This document shows, in pieces, positions 52,196 through 61,385 of a stretch of DNA of 64,000 nucleotides. Position numbers and translations under genes: made by a program. How positions within the stretch are numbered: the first letter of the stretch is position 1; each line of letters starts with the position of its first letter. Source of the DNA: Streptomyces sp. DSM 15324 (lineage in GTDB: Bacteria > Actinomycetota > Actinomycetes > Streptomycetales > Streptomycetaceae); NCBI RefSeq assembly GCF_001514285.1, contig NZ_KQ949031.1, positions 1 to 64,000 of the forward strand, written 5' to 3'. The notes below the pieces were generated by a model that saw only the letters and a list, made by a program, of their open reading frames with translations, searched no databases and had not been told where the DNA came from.

Positions 52196-53580
52196 GGCAG
52201 GTACTCCCGCACGTAGGCGCGGTCCCAGCACGCGCCCGTCTCGCGCAGTTCCCGCCAGGTGGTGTACCGGTAGCGGAAGAGACGGGCGCGCACGTACCGG
52301 GGCGGCTCGCCGGGCGGGAACGGCGAGCGGCGCAGCAGTCTCAGCGTGTCGCGGTCCTCCGCCAGCAGCCGTTCCACCAGCGCGCCGAACCAGGGTCCGG
52401 CGTAGGCGGGGGAGAGCGCCGCGAACCACATCAGCCAGTCCAGGCGCAGATGGCCGGGCGCGAACTGGCGCGGCCAGTGCCGGGGATCGCCCGGCTTGCC
52501 CCGGAACTCGTACTCCCGCCAGTCGGAGTCCTCCCGCGGTACGTCGTCCCGGGTGCCCTCGACCACCACCTCGTAGCGGATCCGGCTCACGCTGCCGAAC
52601 GCGCCGTAGGTGTTCACCAGGTGCAGCGGGTCGAAGGAGCGGTTCATCACCTGGCGGCGGGAGAGCATGTTGACCACCGGGCGGTAGCTCAGCAGGACGA
52701 TCAGCGCCGCCGCGAGGAGCACCACGACCTCGTACCAGAGCGGCGGGGCGGCGAGCCGCCGGTGGTCCGTGGGCAGGTCCAGCGCGGGCACCGCCAGCAC
52801 CACCGTGATCCAGTTCAGCCAGGCGAAGTTCCCCGACAGGATCAGCCACAGCTGGGTCAGGATCATCAGCGCCGCGGCCGCCGTGGCCACCGGCTGCGGC
52901 GCGAACAGCAGGAACGGCACCACGAGTTGGGTGACATGGTTGGCGGCGGCCTCCACCCGGTGCAGCGGCCTCGGCAGATGGTGGAAGAACCAGCTCAGCG
53001 GGCCGGGCATCGGCTGGGTCTCGTGGTGGTGGTAGAGACAGGTGAGCCTGCGCCAGCAGGCGTCGCCCCGGATCTTGATCAGCCCCGCCCCGAACTCCAC
53101 CCGGAACAGCAGCCAGCGCACCAGGAAGAGCACCACGACCGGCGGGTCCACCCGGTCGTTGCCGAGGAACACCGCGAGGAAACCGGTCTCCAGCAGCAGT
53201 GACTCCCAGCCGAAGGAGTACCAGGTCTGGCCGACGTTCACGATCGACAGGTACAGCGCCCACGGCACCAGCCACAGCAGCATCCCCGCCCACAGCGGCA
53301 CCAGAGAGTCCAGCCCCACCAGCAGCGCGGCCGCCACCGCGCACCCCGTCCAGGCGCAGCCCGCGAACATCCGGTCGGAGTAGCGCCACTGGAACACACT
53401 GGGCGCCGCCCGGAACGGCACCCGCTCGACGTAACGGGGAACCGGCAGCATTCCGCGCTCGCCCAGCAGCGCCCGGAACTGCAGGGCCGCCGTCAGGAAC
53501 GCCACCAGATACACCCCGGCCAGCGCCCGCTGGAACACCAGGCGGCTCAGCCAGTACTCGGGTGCGGTGAACCACTCCAC
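52159..53580 (-). CDS. Lipase maturation factor-like membrane protein
   Basis: A 473-residue membrane protein from GTG 53580 with AAGGAG 10 nt upstream. About eight hydrophobic helices are spread over residues 1-290. The segment WYSFGWESLLLETGFLAVFL followed by VRWLLFRVEFGAGLIKIRGD, then WRRLTCLYHHHETQPMPGPLSW, is the hallmark of LMF1/LMF2-type proteins. A soluble C-terminal domain follows (about 330-470). In animals the family matures lipases; in bacteria the role is unknown. Its 3' end overlaps the decayed amidohydrolase. Confidence 0.88.
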   Translation of the reverse strand: MEWFTAPEYWLSRLVFQRALAGVYLVAFLTAALQFRALLGERGMLPVPRYVERVPFRAAPSVFQWRYSDRMFAGCAWTGCAVAAALLVGLDSLVPLWAGMLLWLVPWALYLSIVNVGQTWYSFGWESLLLETGFLAVFLGNDRVDPPVVVLFLVRWLLFRVEFGAGLIKIRGDACWRRLTCLYHHHETQPMPGPLSWFFHHLPRPLHRVEAAANHVTQLVVPFLLFAPQPVATAAAALMILTQLWLILSGNFAWLNWITVVLAVPALDLPTDHRRLAAPPLWYEVVVLLAAALIVLLSYRPVVNMLSRRQVMNRSFDPLHLVNTYGAFGSVSRIRYEVVVEGTRDDVPREDSDWREYEFRGKPGDPRHWPRQFAPGHLRLDWLMWFAALSPAYAGPWFGALVERLLAEDRDTLRLLRRSPFPPGEPPRYVRARLFRYRYTTWRELRETGACWDRAYVREYLPPTRLTSAAQRP

Positions 53581-53708
53581 GGCCCTGCGCTCCTTCACCT
53601 CGTTGCGATCATCGTGACGGTGTGTGCCCGCTCGCTCCGTTTGCGTGACCCGGGCGGGGGAAGCAGACAATAGTGGGCGAAATATCCGCACTCTGTGGGA
53701 GGCCCGAG

Positions 53709-53987
53709 GTGCGAGTACCCGTTGTGACCGCCACCGCCTGTGCGCTCTCGGCCGTGCTCCTCGTCGCCGGCCGCGCCGGTGCGGGGGAGGCGGAGGAGAA
53801 CGGCACGCCGCCGGACGCGGCCGTCGCCCAGCCCGCCACGGAGGAACAGGGACTCCCCGACGCCGAGGGCGTCGGGCCCGAGGCGGTCCCCGAGATCCCC
53901 GACCTGCCCGACGGCGGCGGGCTGGTCCCGGACGGGCCCGACGAGTCCGACACCACCGAGCTGGTCGACGGCGTCGCCCTGAACTGA
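53709..53987 (+). CDS. Small secreted acidic protein
   Basis: A 92-residue protein starting at GTG 53709 with GGGAGG upstream. An N-terminal signal peptide (VRVPVVTATACALSAVLLVAGRAGA) is followed by an acidic proline-rich mature part with repeated PDLPDGGG and PDGPDESD-like units. No cysteine remains after processing. Function unknown; it could coat or bind cations at the surface. It lies between the divergent LMF-like gene and the SpoIIE phosphatase gene. Confidence 0.7.
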   Translation: MRVPVVTATACALSAVLLVAGRAGAGEAEENGTPPDAAVAQPATEEQGLPDAEGVGPEAVPEIPDLPDGGGLVPDGPDESDTTELVDGVALN

Positions 53988-54086
53988 GCCGACCGGGCCG
54001 CGCCGCCGGTCGCCCGGGCCGGTCGCGGAAGTCGGCAGAAGTCCGCAGAAGTCGAAGAATCGGACAAATCCTGGCAAGGTGGCCCC

Positions 54087-56177
54087 ATGGTTGATCGGGG
54101 AGCGAGCGCCCTGTCACTCACGGACGACTGGCCCGCCCACCCGGATCCGATCCTGGCGCTCAACGGCATGGGCAGCTTCGACTGGGACCTGGACTCGGGG
54201 CTGTTCCACATGGACGCGCGCGCCCACGAGATCTTCGACCTGCGGCCCGACGAATACGACGACGACCCCGCCACCCTCGCGGTCCGGGTGCCGCCGAACG
54301 AGGCCATCCGGCTGGACGAGGTCGTCGCCCAGGCCATCAAGGACGGCAGCGAGAACTACGGCGCCTACTTCCGCCTGCGGCTGCGCGACGGCACCCTGCG
54401 CTGGGCCCACACCCAGGGCTACATCCGCCGTGACTCCACCGGCCGGCCCCGCCGGATCGTCGGCATCTTCCGCGACGCCACCGACGAGCTGAGCGACCTC
54501 GCCGCCCGCGACGAGGCGGCCGCCCTCGACGACGCCCGCCGCGAGCAGACCAACGTCGTCCAGCTCACCACCGCGGCCCTCGCCCACGCCCGGACCGTGC
54601 AGGACGTCATCGACGTCCTCAAGGACACCCAGGGCCTCACCCACCTCGGCGCCACCAGCCTCGTCATGGGCCTGGTCGAGGCCGGGCGGATCCGGCTGGT
54701 CGCCGAGGGCCCCGAGGGCAGCTTCGTCCCCGGCACCCTGGTCACCCGGATCGACGAGCCGTACCCGATGAGCGAGGTCGTGCGCACCCTCACCCCCCGC
54801 TTCATCGAGTCGGCGGAGGAGTTCGCAGCCGGCTACCCCGTGCTGTGGCCGCACCTCACCGACCTCAGGATCACCTCGGCCGCCTATCTCCCGCTGATCG
54901 TCCAGGCCCGCCCGATCGGCGCCATGGGCCTGCTCTACAGCAACCGCCAGGGCTTCACCCAGGAGGAGCGCAACATCCTCGTCGCCCTCGGCAGCAGCAT
55001 CGCCCAGAGCCTCCAGCGCGCGATGTTCTACGAGCAGGAGAAGGACATCGCCCAGGGCCTCCAGCAGGCCATGCTGCCGCGCACCATCCCGAGCGTGCAC
55101 GGCGCCGACGTCGCCGTCCGCTACCGCGCCGCCACCATCGGCGGCACCCTCGGCCGCGACATCGGCGGCGACTGGTACGACCTGATCCCGCTGCCCGGCG
55201 GCCGGGTCGGCGCCGTCATCGGCGACGTCCAGGGCCACGACACGCACGCCGCCGCCGTCATGGGCCAGCTCCGCATCGTCCTGAGGGCCTACGCCGCCGA
55301 GGGCCACCCGCCGGCCACCGTCATGGCCCGCGCCTCCGTCTTCCTGCACGAACTCGACACCGACCGCTTCGCCACCTGCCTGTACGCCGAGGCCGACCTG
55401 TCCACCGGGGTCGTCCAACTGGTGCGGGCCGGCCACATCGACCCCCTGCTGCGCGCCGCCGACGGCACCTGCCGGCGCGTCCACGTCCCCGGCGGGCTGC
55501 CGCTCGGGCTGTCCGCCGAGTTCGGCGGCCTGGAGTACCCGGTCGGCACCATCGAGCTCGACCCCGGCCACATCCTGCTGCTCGCCACCGACGGACTGGT
55601 CGAAGAGCCCGGGGCCGACCTCGACGACGGCATGCGCGCACTCGCCGCCCTCGTCGCCGCCGGCCCGGACGACGTACGCGGCCTCGCCGACCGGTTGATC
55701 GACGTCGCCGAAGAGCGCGACGGCGACGACGACGTGGCCCTGCTCCTGCTGCGCCGGCGCGGACTCGACACCCCGCAGACCGGCGCACGGCTCCAGCAGC
55801 ACGTCGCCCCCGGCGACCCCGAGGCACTCACCGCGGCCCGGCACATGATCCGGGCCGCCGTGCGCGCCTGGGGCGCCGAGGACCGCGCCGACGAGGTCGA
55901 ACTCGTCGCCGACGAAGTGATCACCAACGCCCTCATGCACACCGAGGGCGCCGGGATCGTCACCCTGCGGGTCCTCACCGGCGGTGGCGAGCGGCGGCTG
56001 CGCGTCGAGGTCGAGGACTCCTCCAGCGCCCTGCCGCGCCGCCGCGAGGCCGGCGAGAACGGGGTCTCCGGACGCGGGCTGCTCCTGGTGGACCTGCTCG
56101 CCGACGTGTGGGGCGTGGAGGCGCGCGGCGGCGGAAAGTGCGTGTGGTGCGAGTTCGCGGTGCGCGAGCGCGCCTGA
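54087..56177 (+). CDS. PAS-GAF-SpoIIE phosphatase with C-terminal histidine kinase-like ATPase domain
   Basis: A 696-residue multidomain protein: a PAS-like fold at about 30-140 (GSFDWDLDSGLFHMDARA, LRWAHTQGYIRR), GAF at 165-315, SpoIIE/PP2C at 330-550 and HATPase_c at 570-690. The phosphatase part has GRDIGGDWYDL and GDVQGHDTHAAAVMGQLR. The ATPase domain shows DEVITNALMHTEG (N box) and GRGLLLVDLLADVWG (G boxes), as in anti-sigma kinases of the RsbW type. Such proteins both dephosphorylate anti-sigma antagonists and may phosphorylate them. Their targets here are unknown. Common in Streptomyces. Confidence 0.93.
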   Translation: MVDRGASALSLTDDWPAHPDPILALNGMGSFDWDLDSGLFHMDARAHEIFDLRPDEYDDDPATLAVRVPPNEAIRLDEVVAQAIKDGSENYGAYFRLRLRDGTLRWAHTQGYIRRDSTGRPRRIVGIFRDATDELSDLAARDEAAALDDARREQTNVVQLTTAALAHARTVQDVIDVLKDTQGLTHLGATSLVMGLVEAGRIRLVAEGPEGSFVPGTLVTRIDEPYPMSEVVRTLTPRFIESAEEFAAGYPVLWPHLTDLRITSAAYLPLIVQARPIGAMGLLYSNRQGFTQEERNILVALGSSIAQSLQRAMFYEQEKDIAQGLQQAMLPRTIPSVHGADVAVRYRAATIGGTLGRDIGGDWYDLIPLPGGRVGAVIGDVQGHDTHAAAVMGQLRIVLRAYAAEGHPPATVMARASVFLHELDTDRFATCLYAEADLSTGVVQLVRAGHIDPLLRAADGTCRRVHVPGGLPLGLSAEFGGLEYPVGTIELDPGHILLLATDGLVEEPGADLDDGMRALAALVAAGPDDVRGLADRLIDVAEERDGDDDVALLLLRRRGLDTPQTGARLQQHVAPGDPEALTAARHMIRAAVRAWGAEDRADEVELVADEVITNALMHTEGAGIVTLRVLTGGGERRLRVEVEDSSSALPRRREAGENGVSGRGLLLVDLLADVWGVEARGGGKCVWCEFAVRERA

Positions 56178-56199
56178 CCTCCCGTGGCACCCTGGACCC

Positions 56200-57063
56200 A
56201 TGCCGGAACTTCCCGAGGTCGAAGCGCTGAAGGACTTCCTGACGGAGCACCTCGTCGGCCATGAGATCGTGCGCGTCCTGCCCGCCGCCGTCAGCGTCCT
56301 GAAGACGTACGACCCTCCCGTCACCGCCGTCGAGGGGCACGAGGTCACCGCCGTGCACCGGTACGGCAAGTTCCTCGGCCTGGAGACGGACGGCGGCCTC
56401 CATCTCGTCACCCATCTCGCCCGGGCCGGCTGGCTGCACTGGAGGGACCGCCTCCCCGACGGCCCGCCCAAGCCCGGCAAGGGCCCCCTCGCCCTGCGGG
56501 TCGCCCTGGAGACGGGCGAGGGTTTCGACCTCACCGAGGCCGGCACGCAGAAGCGGCTCGCGGTGTACGTCGTGCATGACCCGCAGCAGGTCCCCGGGGT
56601 CGCCCGGCTGGGCCCCGACCCGCTCGCCGCCGACTTCGACGAACCCCGCCTCGCCGCGCTCCTCTCGGGGGAACGCCGGCAGCTCAAGGGCGCGTTGCGC
56701 GACCAGAGCCTGCTCGCGGGCGTGGGCAACGCCTACAGCGACGAGATCCTGCACGCGGCGCGGATGTCCCCGTTCAAGCTCGCCGCCTCCCTGACCGAGC
56801 CGGAGATCCACACCCTGTACGAGGCGCTGCGCACCACCCTCACCGAGGCGGTCGAGCGGTCACGGGGGCTGGCCGCCGGGCGGCTGAAGGCCGAGAAGAA
56901 GAGCGGGCTGCGGGTCCACGGCCGTACGGGGGAGGCCTGTTCGGTGTGCGGCGACACCATCCGCGAGGTCTCCTTCAGCGACTCCTCGCTCCAGTACTGC
57001 CCCACCTGCCAGACGGGCGGCAAGCCGCTCGCCGACCGGCGGATGTCACGGCTGCTGAAGTGA
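56200..57063 (+). CDS. Fpg/Nei-family DNA glycosylase/AP lyase
   Basis: A 287-residue base-excision repair enzyme starting at ATG 56200. It has the N-terminal PELPEVE with catalytic Pro and Glu, the H2TH segment LLAGVGNAYSDEILHAARMSPFK, and a C-terminal zinc finger CSVCGD...CPTCQTGGK (four Cys). It removes damaged bases such as oxidised purines or pyrimidines and cleaves the resulting AP site. Placement between Fpg and Nei subfamilies is not possible by eye. It follows the SpoIIE gene by 22 bp and may be co-transcribed. Confidence 0.93.
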   Translation: MPELPEVEALKDFLTEHLVGHEIVRVLPAAVSVLKTYDPPVTAVEGHEVTAVHRYGKFLGLETDGGLHLVTHLARAGWLHWRDRLPDGPPKPGKGPLALRVALETGEGFDLTEAGTQKRLAVYVVHDPQQVPGVARLGPDPLAADFDEPRLAALLSGERRQLKGALRDQSLLAGVGNAYSDEILHAARMSPFKLAASLTEPEIHTLYEALRTTLTEAVERSRGLAAGRLKAEKKSGLRVHGRTGEACSVCGDTIREVSFSDSSLQYCPTCQTGGKPLADRRMSRLLK

Positions 57064-57087
57064 CCCCGGGCGGCGGCGCCGCCCGGC

Positions 57088-59361
57088 TCACCAGATGCTG
57101 TTGGTGATGGGGTACGCGATCGCCATGATCACGCCGACGACGAGCGCCGGGACGGCCAGCAGCCGCGCCGTCCAGACCACGGAGGTCGTGGTGCTCGCCG
57201 TGGACGCGGGGTAGAGGCGGGGTCGGGTCGTCAGGTCGCGCCGGGCGAGCGCGCACAGCAGCAGGGCCACGGCCGCCGTGACCAGGGAGACGACGAGCGC
57301 GGGCAGCATCCCCGAGTCGCTGATGTGCTGTCCGAGGTCGCCCTTGAGGTCGTGCAGCGCCTGTACGGCCGTCTTCGCCTTGTACACGGCCCGCGCCGCG
57401 GTGCCCACCGACGCGACGGCCAGCACCAGGGCGACCCCGGCGAGCACCGGCGCCCGCTGCGCGGGCTGCACCCGCTCCTGCCCCCCGGTCGCCGCCGGGG
57501 CCCGGGGCGCCTCCTCGGCCACGGGCGCCCGCTGCGGCGGGGGCGTGCGCCGGGTGGCGGACGGCGCGGGACCGGGCGCGGGCTCCGGCACGGGCGCGGG
57601 TTCGCGTACCGGAGGGGGTTCGCGCAGGGGCGGGATGCCGTGGACCGGCGTGGCGGCCGCGCCCCGGCGGTCCGGGGTGCCTGCGGCCCCGCCGGTGCCC
57701 GGCCCCGCTCCGTCGTCCTCCGGGTGACGTGTCGCCGCACCGCGCTCCGGCGGGGCCGGGGGCCCGGCGCCTCCGGGTCCCGCAGCCGCCGGGACGCCGG
57801 CCGCACCGGGACGGTCCGCGCGGGAACCGTCTGCTCCGGGACGGTCTGGCCCGGGACGGTCTGGCCCGGGACGGTCCGCATCGACACGGTCCGCGTCGGC
57901 CGGGGTCGTGCCCTCCCCGGTGGCCTCCGGTACGGCCCGGCCGGTAGCGGAGCGCTCCGGTACCCCGGTGGTCTCGGGCGCTGCGGGCACCGCGGGCACC
58001 GAGGGGGTCCCGTCCCGTCCGGCGCCGCGGTCCTCCTGCCGGGGCGGCGGTGGTGGCGGCGGCTGCTCCGGTTCGGGTGCGGGCAGCGGGGCCGGCGCCG
58101 GTACGATCTCCGCCTCCACCTGGAGGGTCACCTCACCGGTGACGACGCCCTTCAGCAGCAGCTCCCCGCTGAGCCGGCCCGGCCGCACGGTGTCGACGGC
58201 GATGTCCAGGCCCTCGGGCGACTCCTCGGCCCGCAGCCAGCCGCCCGCCTCGGCGACGGGATGGAAGGTGCAGGCACGGGCGAGGGGCGGGCCGAGCAGA
58301 TGGACCGGCCGGTGCGGGGTCGTGGAGCCCTGCGGCACCCTGCCGAAGTCCATCCGCACCGGATCGGGCCGCAGCGCGGCGTCGGCCAATGCCTTGCGCG
58401 CCTCGTCCGAGACCACCCGGATGTCGTTCTGGACGATCTCCTCCAGGGCCTCGCACGCGCCCAGCGCCTTGGCGAGGTCGGTGCTCTCCATCCAGGCGCG
58501 CAGCTCGGCCACCGCACCCAGCCGGGTGTAGAAGTTGGCGGCTTCCATGGCTTTGCGCAGGGCGGGCGGCACCGGCTTGGCCACGATGCGCCGGCGCCGG
58601 CTGTGGGCGAGGTACATGTCGCCCTGCATGTCGACGGTGCGGCCCGGCGTCTGGTGCGGGCTCTCCCGCCGGACATGGTCGAAGACGTACTCGTACAGCT
58701 CGTCCAGGGACACCTCGCCGTCCGCGTCGAGGTCGGCGTCCCCGGTGGTCAGGCCCTCCACGACGGCGTGGGTGAACACCGAGGGCCGCGGTGCGGCGGT
58801 GCGGGTGAGCTGGGCGCCCTCGAAGGCGTACTCCATGGAGTTGGAGGCGGTGATCACGGCCCAGCCCCGGCCGCCGCCGAGCTTCTCCCCGGCGAACGAC
58901 TCCAGCACATGGACGTCCCCGGCGGCCCGGACCGAGGACGAGCCCCGGGAGAAGGCGCCGCCGTAGCAGCAGTCCAGGAACAGCACGGTCCGCTTGGCCC
59001 GGGTGCGGAACATGCAGTGGCGGACGAACTGCGCCGACACCGCCGTCGCCTCCAGCAGCCGGGGTTCGGTGTCCCGGGCCGCGAAATACAGGGACCCGGA
59101 TTCGCTTTTCAGGCCGTGGCACGAGAAGTGCAGCATCAGTGTGTCCTCGCGCCCGCCCTCGGAAAAGAAACGCTCGATGCCGCGCCGGATGGCGTCCACC
59201 CGCTCGTTTCTCAGCACTTCCACATCGAAATCGCCGACCTCGGGGTTGCCCAGGACTTCCGCGAGGGAAACGGCGTCCTGCGCCGGTGCCCGCAATTGTC
59301 CGAGGCCCTGGTCGTCGTAGCGGTCGTTGGCGATGATCAGCGCATGCCGGGTGGTGGTCAT
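57088..59361 (-). CDS. Caspase-family protein with EF-hand-like loop, Pro-rich linker and C-terminal TM region
   Basis: A 757-residue protein. The N-terminal caspase/metacaspase fold (residues 1-245) has LIIANDRYDDQGLGQL, the catalytic His in LHFSCHG and the catalytic Cys in LFLDCCYGG. A DADLDADGEVSLDEL segment (about 205) resembles a calcium loop. A middle beta-domain follows (about 330-430), then a 200-residue Pro/Arg-rich linker containing DRPGPDRPGPDRPGAD repeats, and about three hydrophobic segments at 640-757. It starts 3 bp after EACC1. Such pairs are known from bacterial conflict systems, where activation of the protease is thought to cause cell death. Trigger and substrate unknown. 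Confidence 0.9.
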   Translation of the reverse strand: MTTTRHALIIANDRYDDQGLGQLRAPAQDAVSLAEVLGNPEVGDFDVEVLRNERVDAIRRGIERFFSEGGREDTLMLHFSCHGLKSESGSLYFAARDTEPRLLEATAVSAQFVRHCMFRTRAKRTVLFLDCCYGGAFSRGSSSVRAAGDVHVLESFAGEKLGGGRGWAVITASNSMEYAFEGAQLTRTAAPRPSVFTHAVVEGLTTGDADLDADGEVSLDELYEYVFDHVRRESPHQTPGRTVDMQGDMYLAHSRRRRIVAKPVPPALRKAMEAANFYTRLGAVAELRAWMESTDLAKALGACEALEEIVQNDIRVVSDEARKALADAALRPDPVRMDFGRVPQGSTTPHRPVHLLGPPLARACTFHPVAEAGGWLRAEESPEGLDIAVDTVRPGRLSGELLLKGVVTGEVTLQVEAEIVPAPAPLPAPEPEQPPPPPPPRQEDRGAGRDGTPSVPAVPAAPETTGVPERSATGRAVPEATGEGTTPADADRVDADRPGPDRPGPDRPGADGSRADRPGAAGVPAAAGPGGAGPPAPPERGAATRHPEDDGAGPGTGGAAGTPDRRGAAATPVHGIPPLREPPPVREPAPVPEPAPGPAPSATRRTPPPQRAPVAEEAPRAPAATGGQERVQPAQRAPVLAGVALVLAVASVGTAARAVYKAKTAVQALHDLKGDLGQHISDSGMLPALVVSLVTAAVALLLCALARRDLTTRPRLYPASTASTTTSVVWTARLLAVPALVVGVIMAIAYPITNSIW

Positions 59362-59364
59362 GGC

Positions 59365-59754
59365 TCACGCCTCGAGGGGGGAGTGACGTCTGACGAACAG
59401 GTCGAACGCCTCCGAGACCTGCTCGGTCGTCGCCTCGGAGATCTCCAGCTGGTCGTTGTCCAGGGTCAGGCGCAGGGTGGGGCGGGTGCCCCGGCAGCGG
59501 TCGCGCCACTCCCGGACGGCGTTCATGACCTGGGACAGTCCGGTGGCGGAGCCGCCCAGGCTGACCAGCAGGGCTCCGATCGTGGTGATGTCCACGGCGC
59601 GGGCGCCCGGGGGGAGCGCCTCCTCGCCGGTCACGGCCCTGACGTCGTCGACGTCGAGCTGAAGCAGTTCCTCGCGCAGAAAGCCGGTCAGTTCGGCGAT
59701 GTCCTCGGCTTCCGCGCCCTCCTCGGACAGGAGGATTCGCAAAGTCTTTTCCAT
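59365..59754 (-). CDS. EACC1-type protein (effector-associated constant component)
   Basis: A 129-residue protein starting at ATG 59754 with GTGGAG upstream; the longer frame to 59880 would start in the promoter. It begins RILLSEEGAEAEDIAELTGFLREE. Its central helix is DITTIGALLVSLGGSATGLSQVMNAVREW and it ends with TLRLTLDNDQLEISEATTEQVSEAFDLFV. This pattern matches the EACC1 family that accompanies caspase, trypsin or other effectors in Streptomyces conflict systems. The helix may form a membrane-active or oligomer part. The stop is 3 bp before the caspase start, so the pair is coupled. Recognition is by pattern, not by search. Confidence 0.8.
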   Translation of the reverse strand: MEKTLRILLSEEGAEAEDIAELTGFLREELLQLDVDDVRAVTGEEALPPGARAVDITTIGALLVSLGGSATGLSQVMNAVREWRDRCRGTRPTLRLTLDNDQLEISEATTEQVSEAFDLFVRRHSPLEA

Positions 59755-59911
59755 CGGTGGCTCCACGTCTCGACAACATTTTCCGTCGAGACGCACGCCG
59801 CTGCAAATCGCGATATCGCGCGACAAGAGTGCCGGGAAAGGTGGGGAATCACTGTCCGGGAATGAGGTTGAATGCGACACCGAAGTGACCTGAACTCACT
59901 TCGGGCCGGAT

Positions 59912-60571
59912 TCAGCTGGTGGAGGGCAGGGTGACCAGATGCTCGCCCTCGGCGGTGCGCAGCTCGAAGCGGGCGACCTCCTCGGGGTGGTAGGCGGTGC
60001 CGCCCTGCATGGTGTTGGGCCGGGCGTCGTGCAGCGGAACGTTCCAGCTCGTGACGGTCTGCTCGGAGCCGTCGTGGCCGACGGCGATCAGCCGGCAGTC
60101 GCGGGGGCCCGCGCCGTCCTTCACCTTCAGCTCGATGTCGCTGCCCCAGACCTCGTCCTCGATGGTCACCTGCGCCCAGACGCCCGACTTCTCGTCGGTG
60201 GCCGTGACCCGTACCGCGTCCTCGGCGTCGTCACCGCCCGCCATCATCGCGACCGCGGGGCCGACCAGCGCGATCACCACGGAGGCCGCCAGGGCGAACA
60301 TCATCCGGCGGCGGGCGGCCCGGTGCCGGACCGCCACCTCGGCGAGCAGCTTGTCCAGCATCCGCGGACCGGGGCCGGCGAACGGGTGCACGCTGCGCGG
60401 GGTGGCCCGCCGGTAGAGCATCATCTGCCGAGCGGTGGGGCCGAACTCGGTGACCTGCGCCGCGCATTGAGGACACTCCATGAGGTGGTCCTCGAAGCGG
60501 AAGGCCTCCGCCTCGTCCAGCACGCCGAGCGCGTACGCGCCGACGTCGCGATGCCTCTCCAGGGACCTCAT
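59912..60571 (-). CDS. Zinc-finger anti-sigma factor
   Basis: A 219-residue protein starting at ATG 60571. The N-terminal cytoplasmic part has HRDVGAYALGVLDEAEA and DHLMECPQCAAQV, the H-x3-C-x2-C zinc anti-sigma motif. One TM helix lies near residues 90-112 (MFALAASVVIALVGPAVAMM). An extracytoplasmic domain of 105 residues with beta-strand character follows. It is probably the regulator of the ECF sigma factor gene 0.8 kb upstream, with a hypothetical gene between them. A signal would act on the outside domain. Confidence 0.9.
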   Translation of the reverse strand: MRSLERHRDVGAYALGVLDEAEAFRFEDHLMECPQCAAQVTEFGPTARQMMLYRRATPRSVHPFAGPGPRMLDKLLAEVAVRHRAARRRMMFALAASVVIALVGPAVAMMAGGDDAEDAVRVTATDEKSGVWAQVTIEDEVWGSDIELKVKDGAGPRDCRLIAVGHDGSEQTVTSWNVPLHDARPNTMQGGTAYHPEEVARFELRTAEGEHLVTLPSTS

Positions 60572-60711
60572 GCCGAAACCTCGTGCCGTTGAGTGCCAGT
60601 GGGGTTACTCCTTGCTCCCACCGGTACGGACCAGGCACACGAATCACTCAGGCGCGTACCGAATCGTGACCCAGATGTTCGGAGCGGCCGGGCTCTCGGA
60701 TTGGTCGGATT

Positions 60712-61227
60712 CTAAAAAAGATGGATCGCGAGGTGACCGAGGGGCAGTCCGAGCTGCCACGCGGGCGTCCAGACCTTGGGTCCCTCGTCCTCGCCGCCCC
60801 CCGGGGCGCCGCCCGGGACCGCGTTGAGGTCGGGGGCGAGCAGCTCGGTCTCCTCCAGCCAGCGCCAGGCGGCCTCGGCCAGTTCGAGATCGGGCGAGGG
60901 GCCGTCCGACCGCTTCGCCACGGCCCTCAGTTGGGACATACGTTCCTCGACCCAGTCCTGCCACGGCTGGTCGTACGCCGTGAGCGAAAGCCAGGTCTCG
61001 AGTTGGGTGACGACCCGGATGCCGGGGAGTTCGCCGTCGGTGTCGGACAGGAAGATGGTGAGCGCCAGGGCGTCGCGCCCGGCGCGGAACTCGAAGGACG
61101 TCGGCGGCATGAGATCGCCGGTCCGCAGCAGTTCGTCGGCGATGTACTCGGCGTACAACCAGGCCATGGGGACGGTGAGTTCGCCCCCACCGGTGCCGTC
61201 CGTGCTCTGGTGACCTCTGTGCTGCAT
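60712..61227 (-). CDS. Hypothetical protein in sigma/anti-sigma group
   Basis: A 171-residue acidic protein starting at ATG 61227 with GGAAGGG upstream. It has a run VPMAWLYAEYIADELLRTGD, TSFEFRAGRDALALTIFLSD and an amphipathic region PWQDWVEERMSQLRAVAKR. The C-terminus is AWQLGLPLGHLAIHLF. No signal peptide or TM helix. I do not recognise the family. It is the middle of three minus-strand genes (sigma, this, anti-sigma; gaps 158 and 140 bp) and may belong to the same regulon. Confidence 0.75.
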   Translation of the reverse strand: MQHRGHQSTDGTGGGELTVPMAWLYAEYIADELLRTGDLMPPTSFEFRAGRDALALTIFLSDTDGELPGIRVVTQLETWLSLTAYDQPWQDWVEERMSQLRAVAKRSDGPSPDLELAEAAWRWLEETELLAPDLNAVPGGAPGGGEDEGPKVWTPAWQLGLPLGHLAIHLF

Positions 61228-61385
61228 CCCTTCCTGCCTTCCTCCGGTGCGTGCGCGCGGCCCGTCGCCGGGCCCCTGGAGTCCGGTGGCCGGCCTTGAG
61301 GACCGGAACACGGATAAGGACACCCGATTACCCAACGGGGGTCCTCGGCAAGGCGCTTTACGAAGGCTTGACTTGGCTGTGTGTT

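Noticed and set aside
57325..59865. An 846-codon plus-strand frame over the caspase gene
   Set aside because: Antisense shadow; the minus strand has intact caspase motifs and EACC1 coupling.
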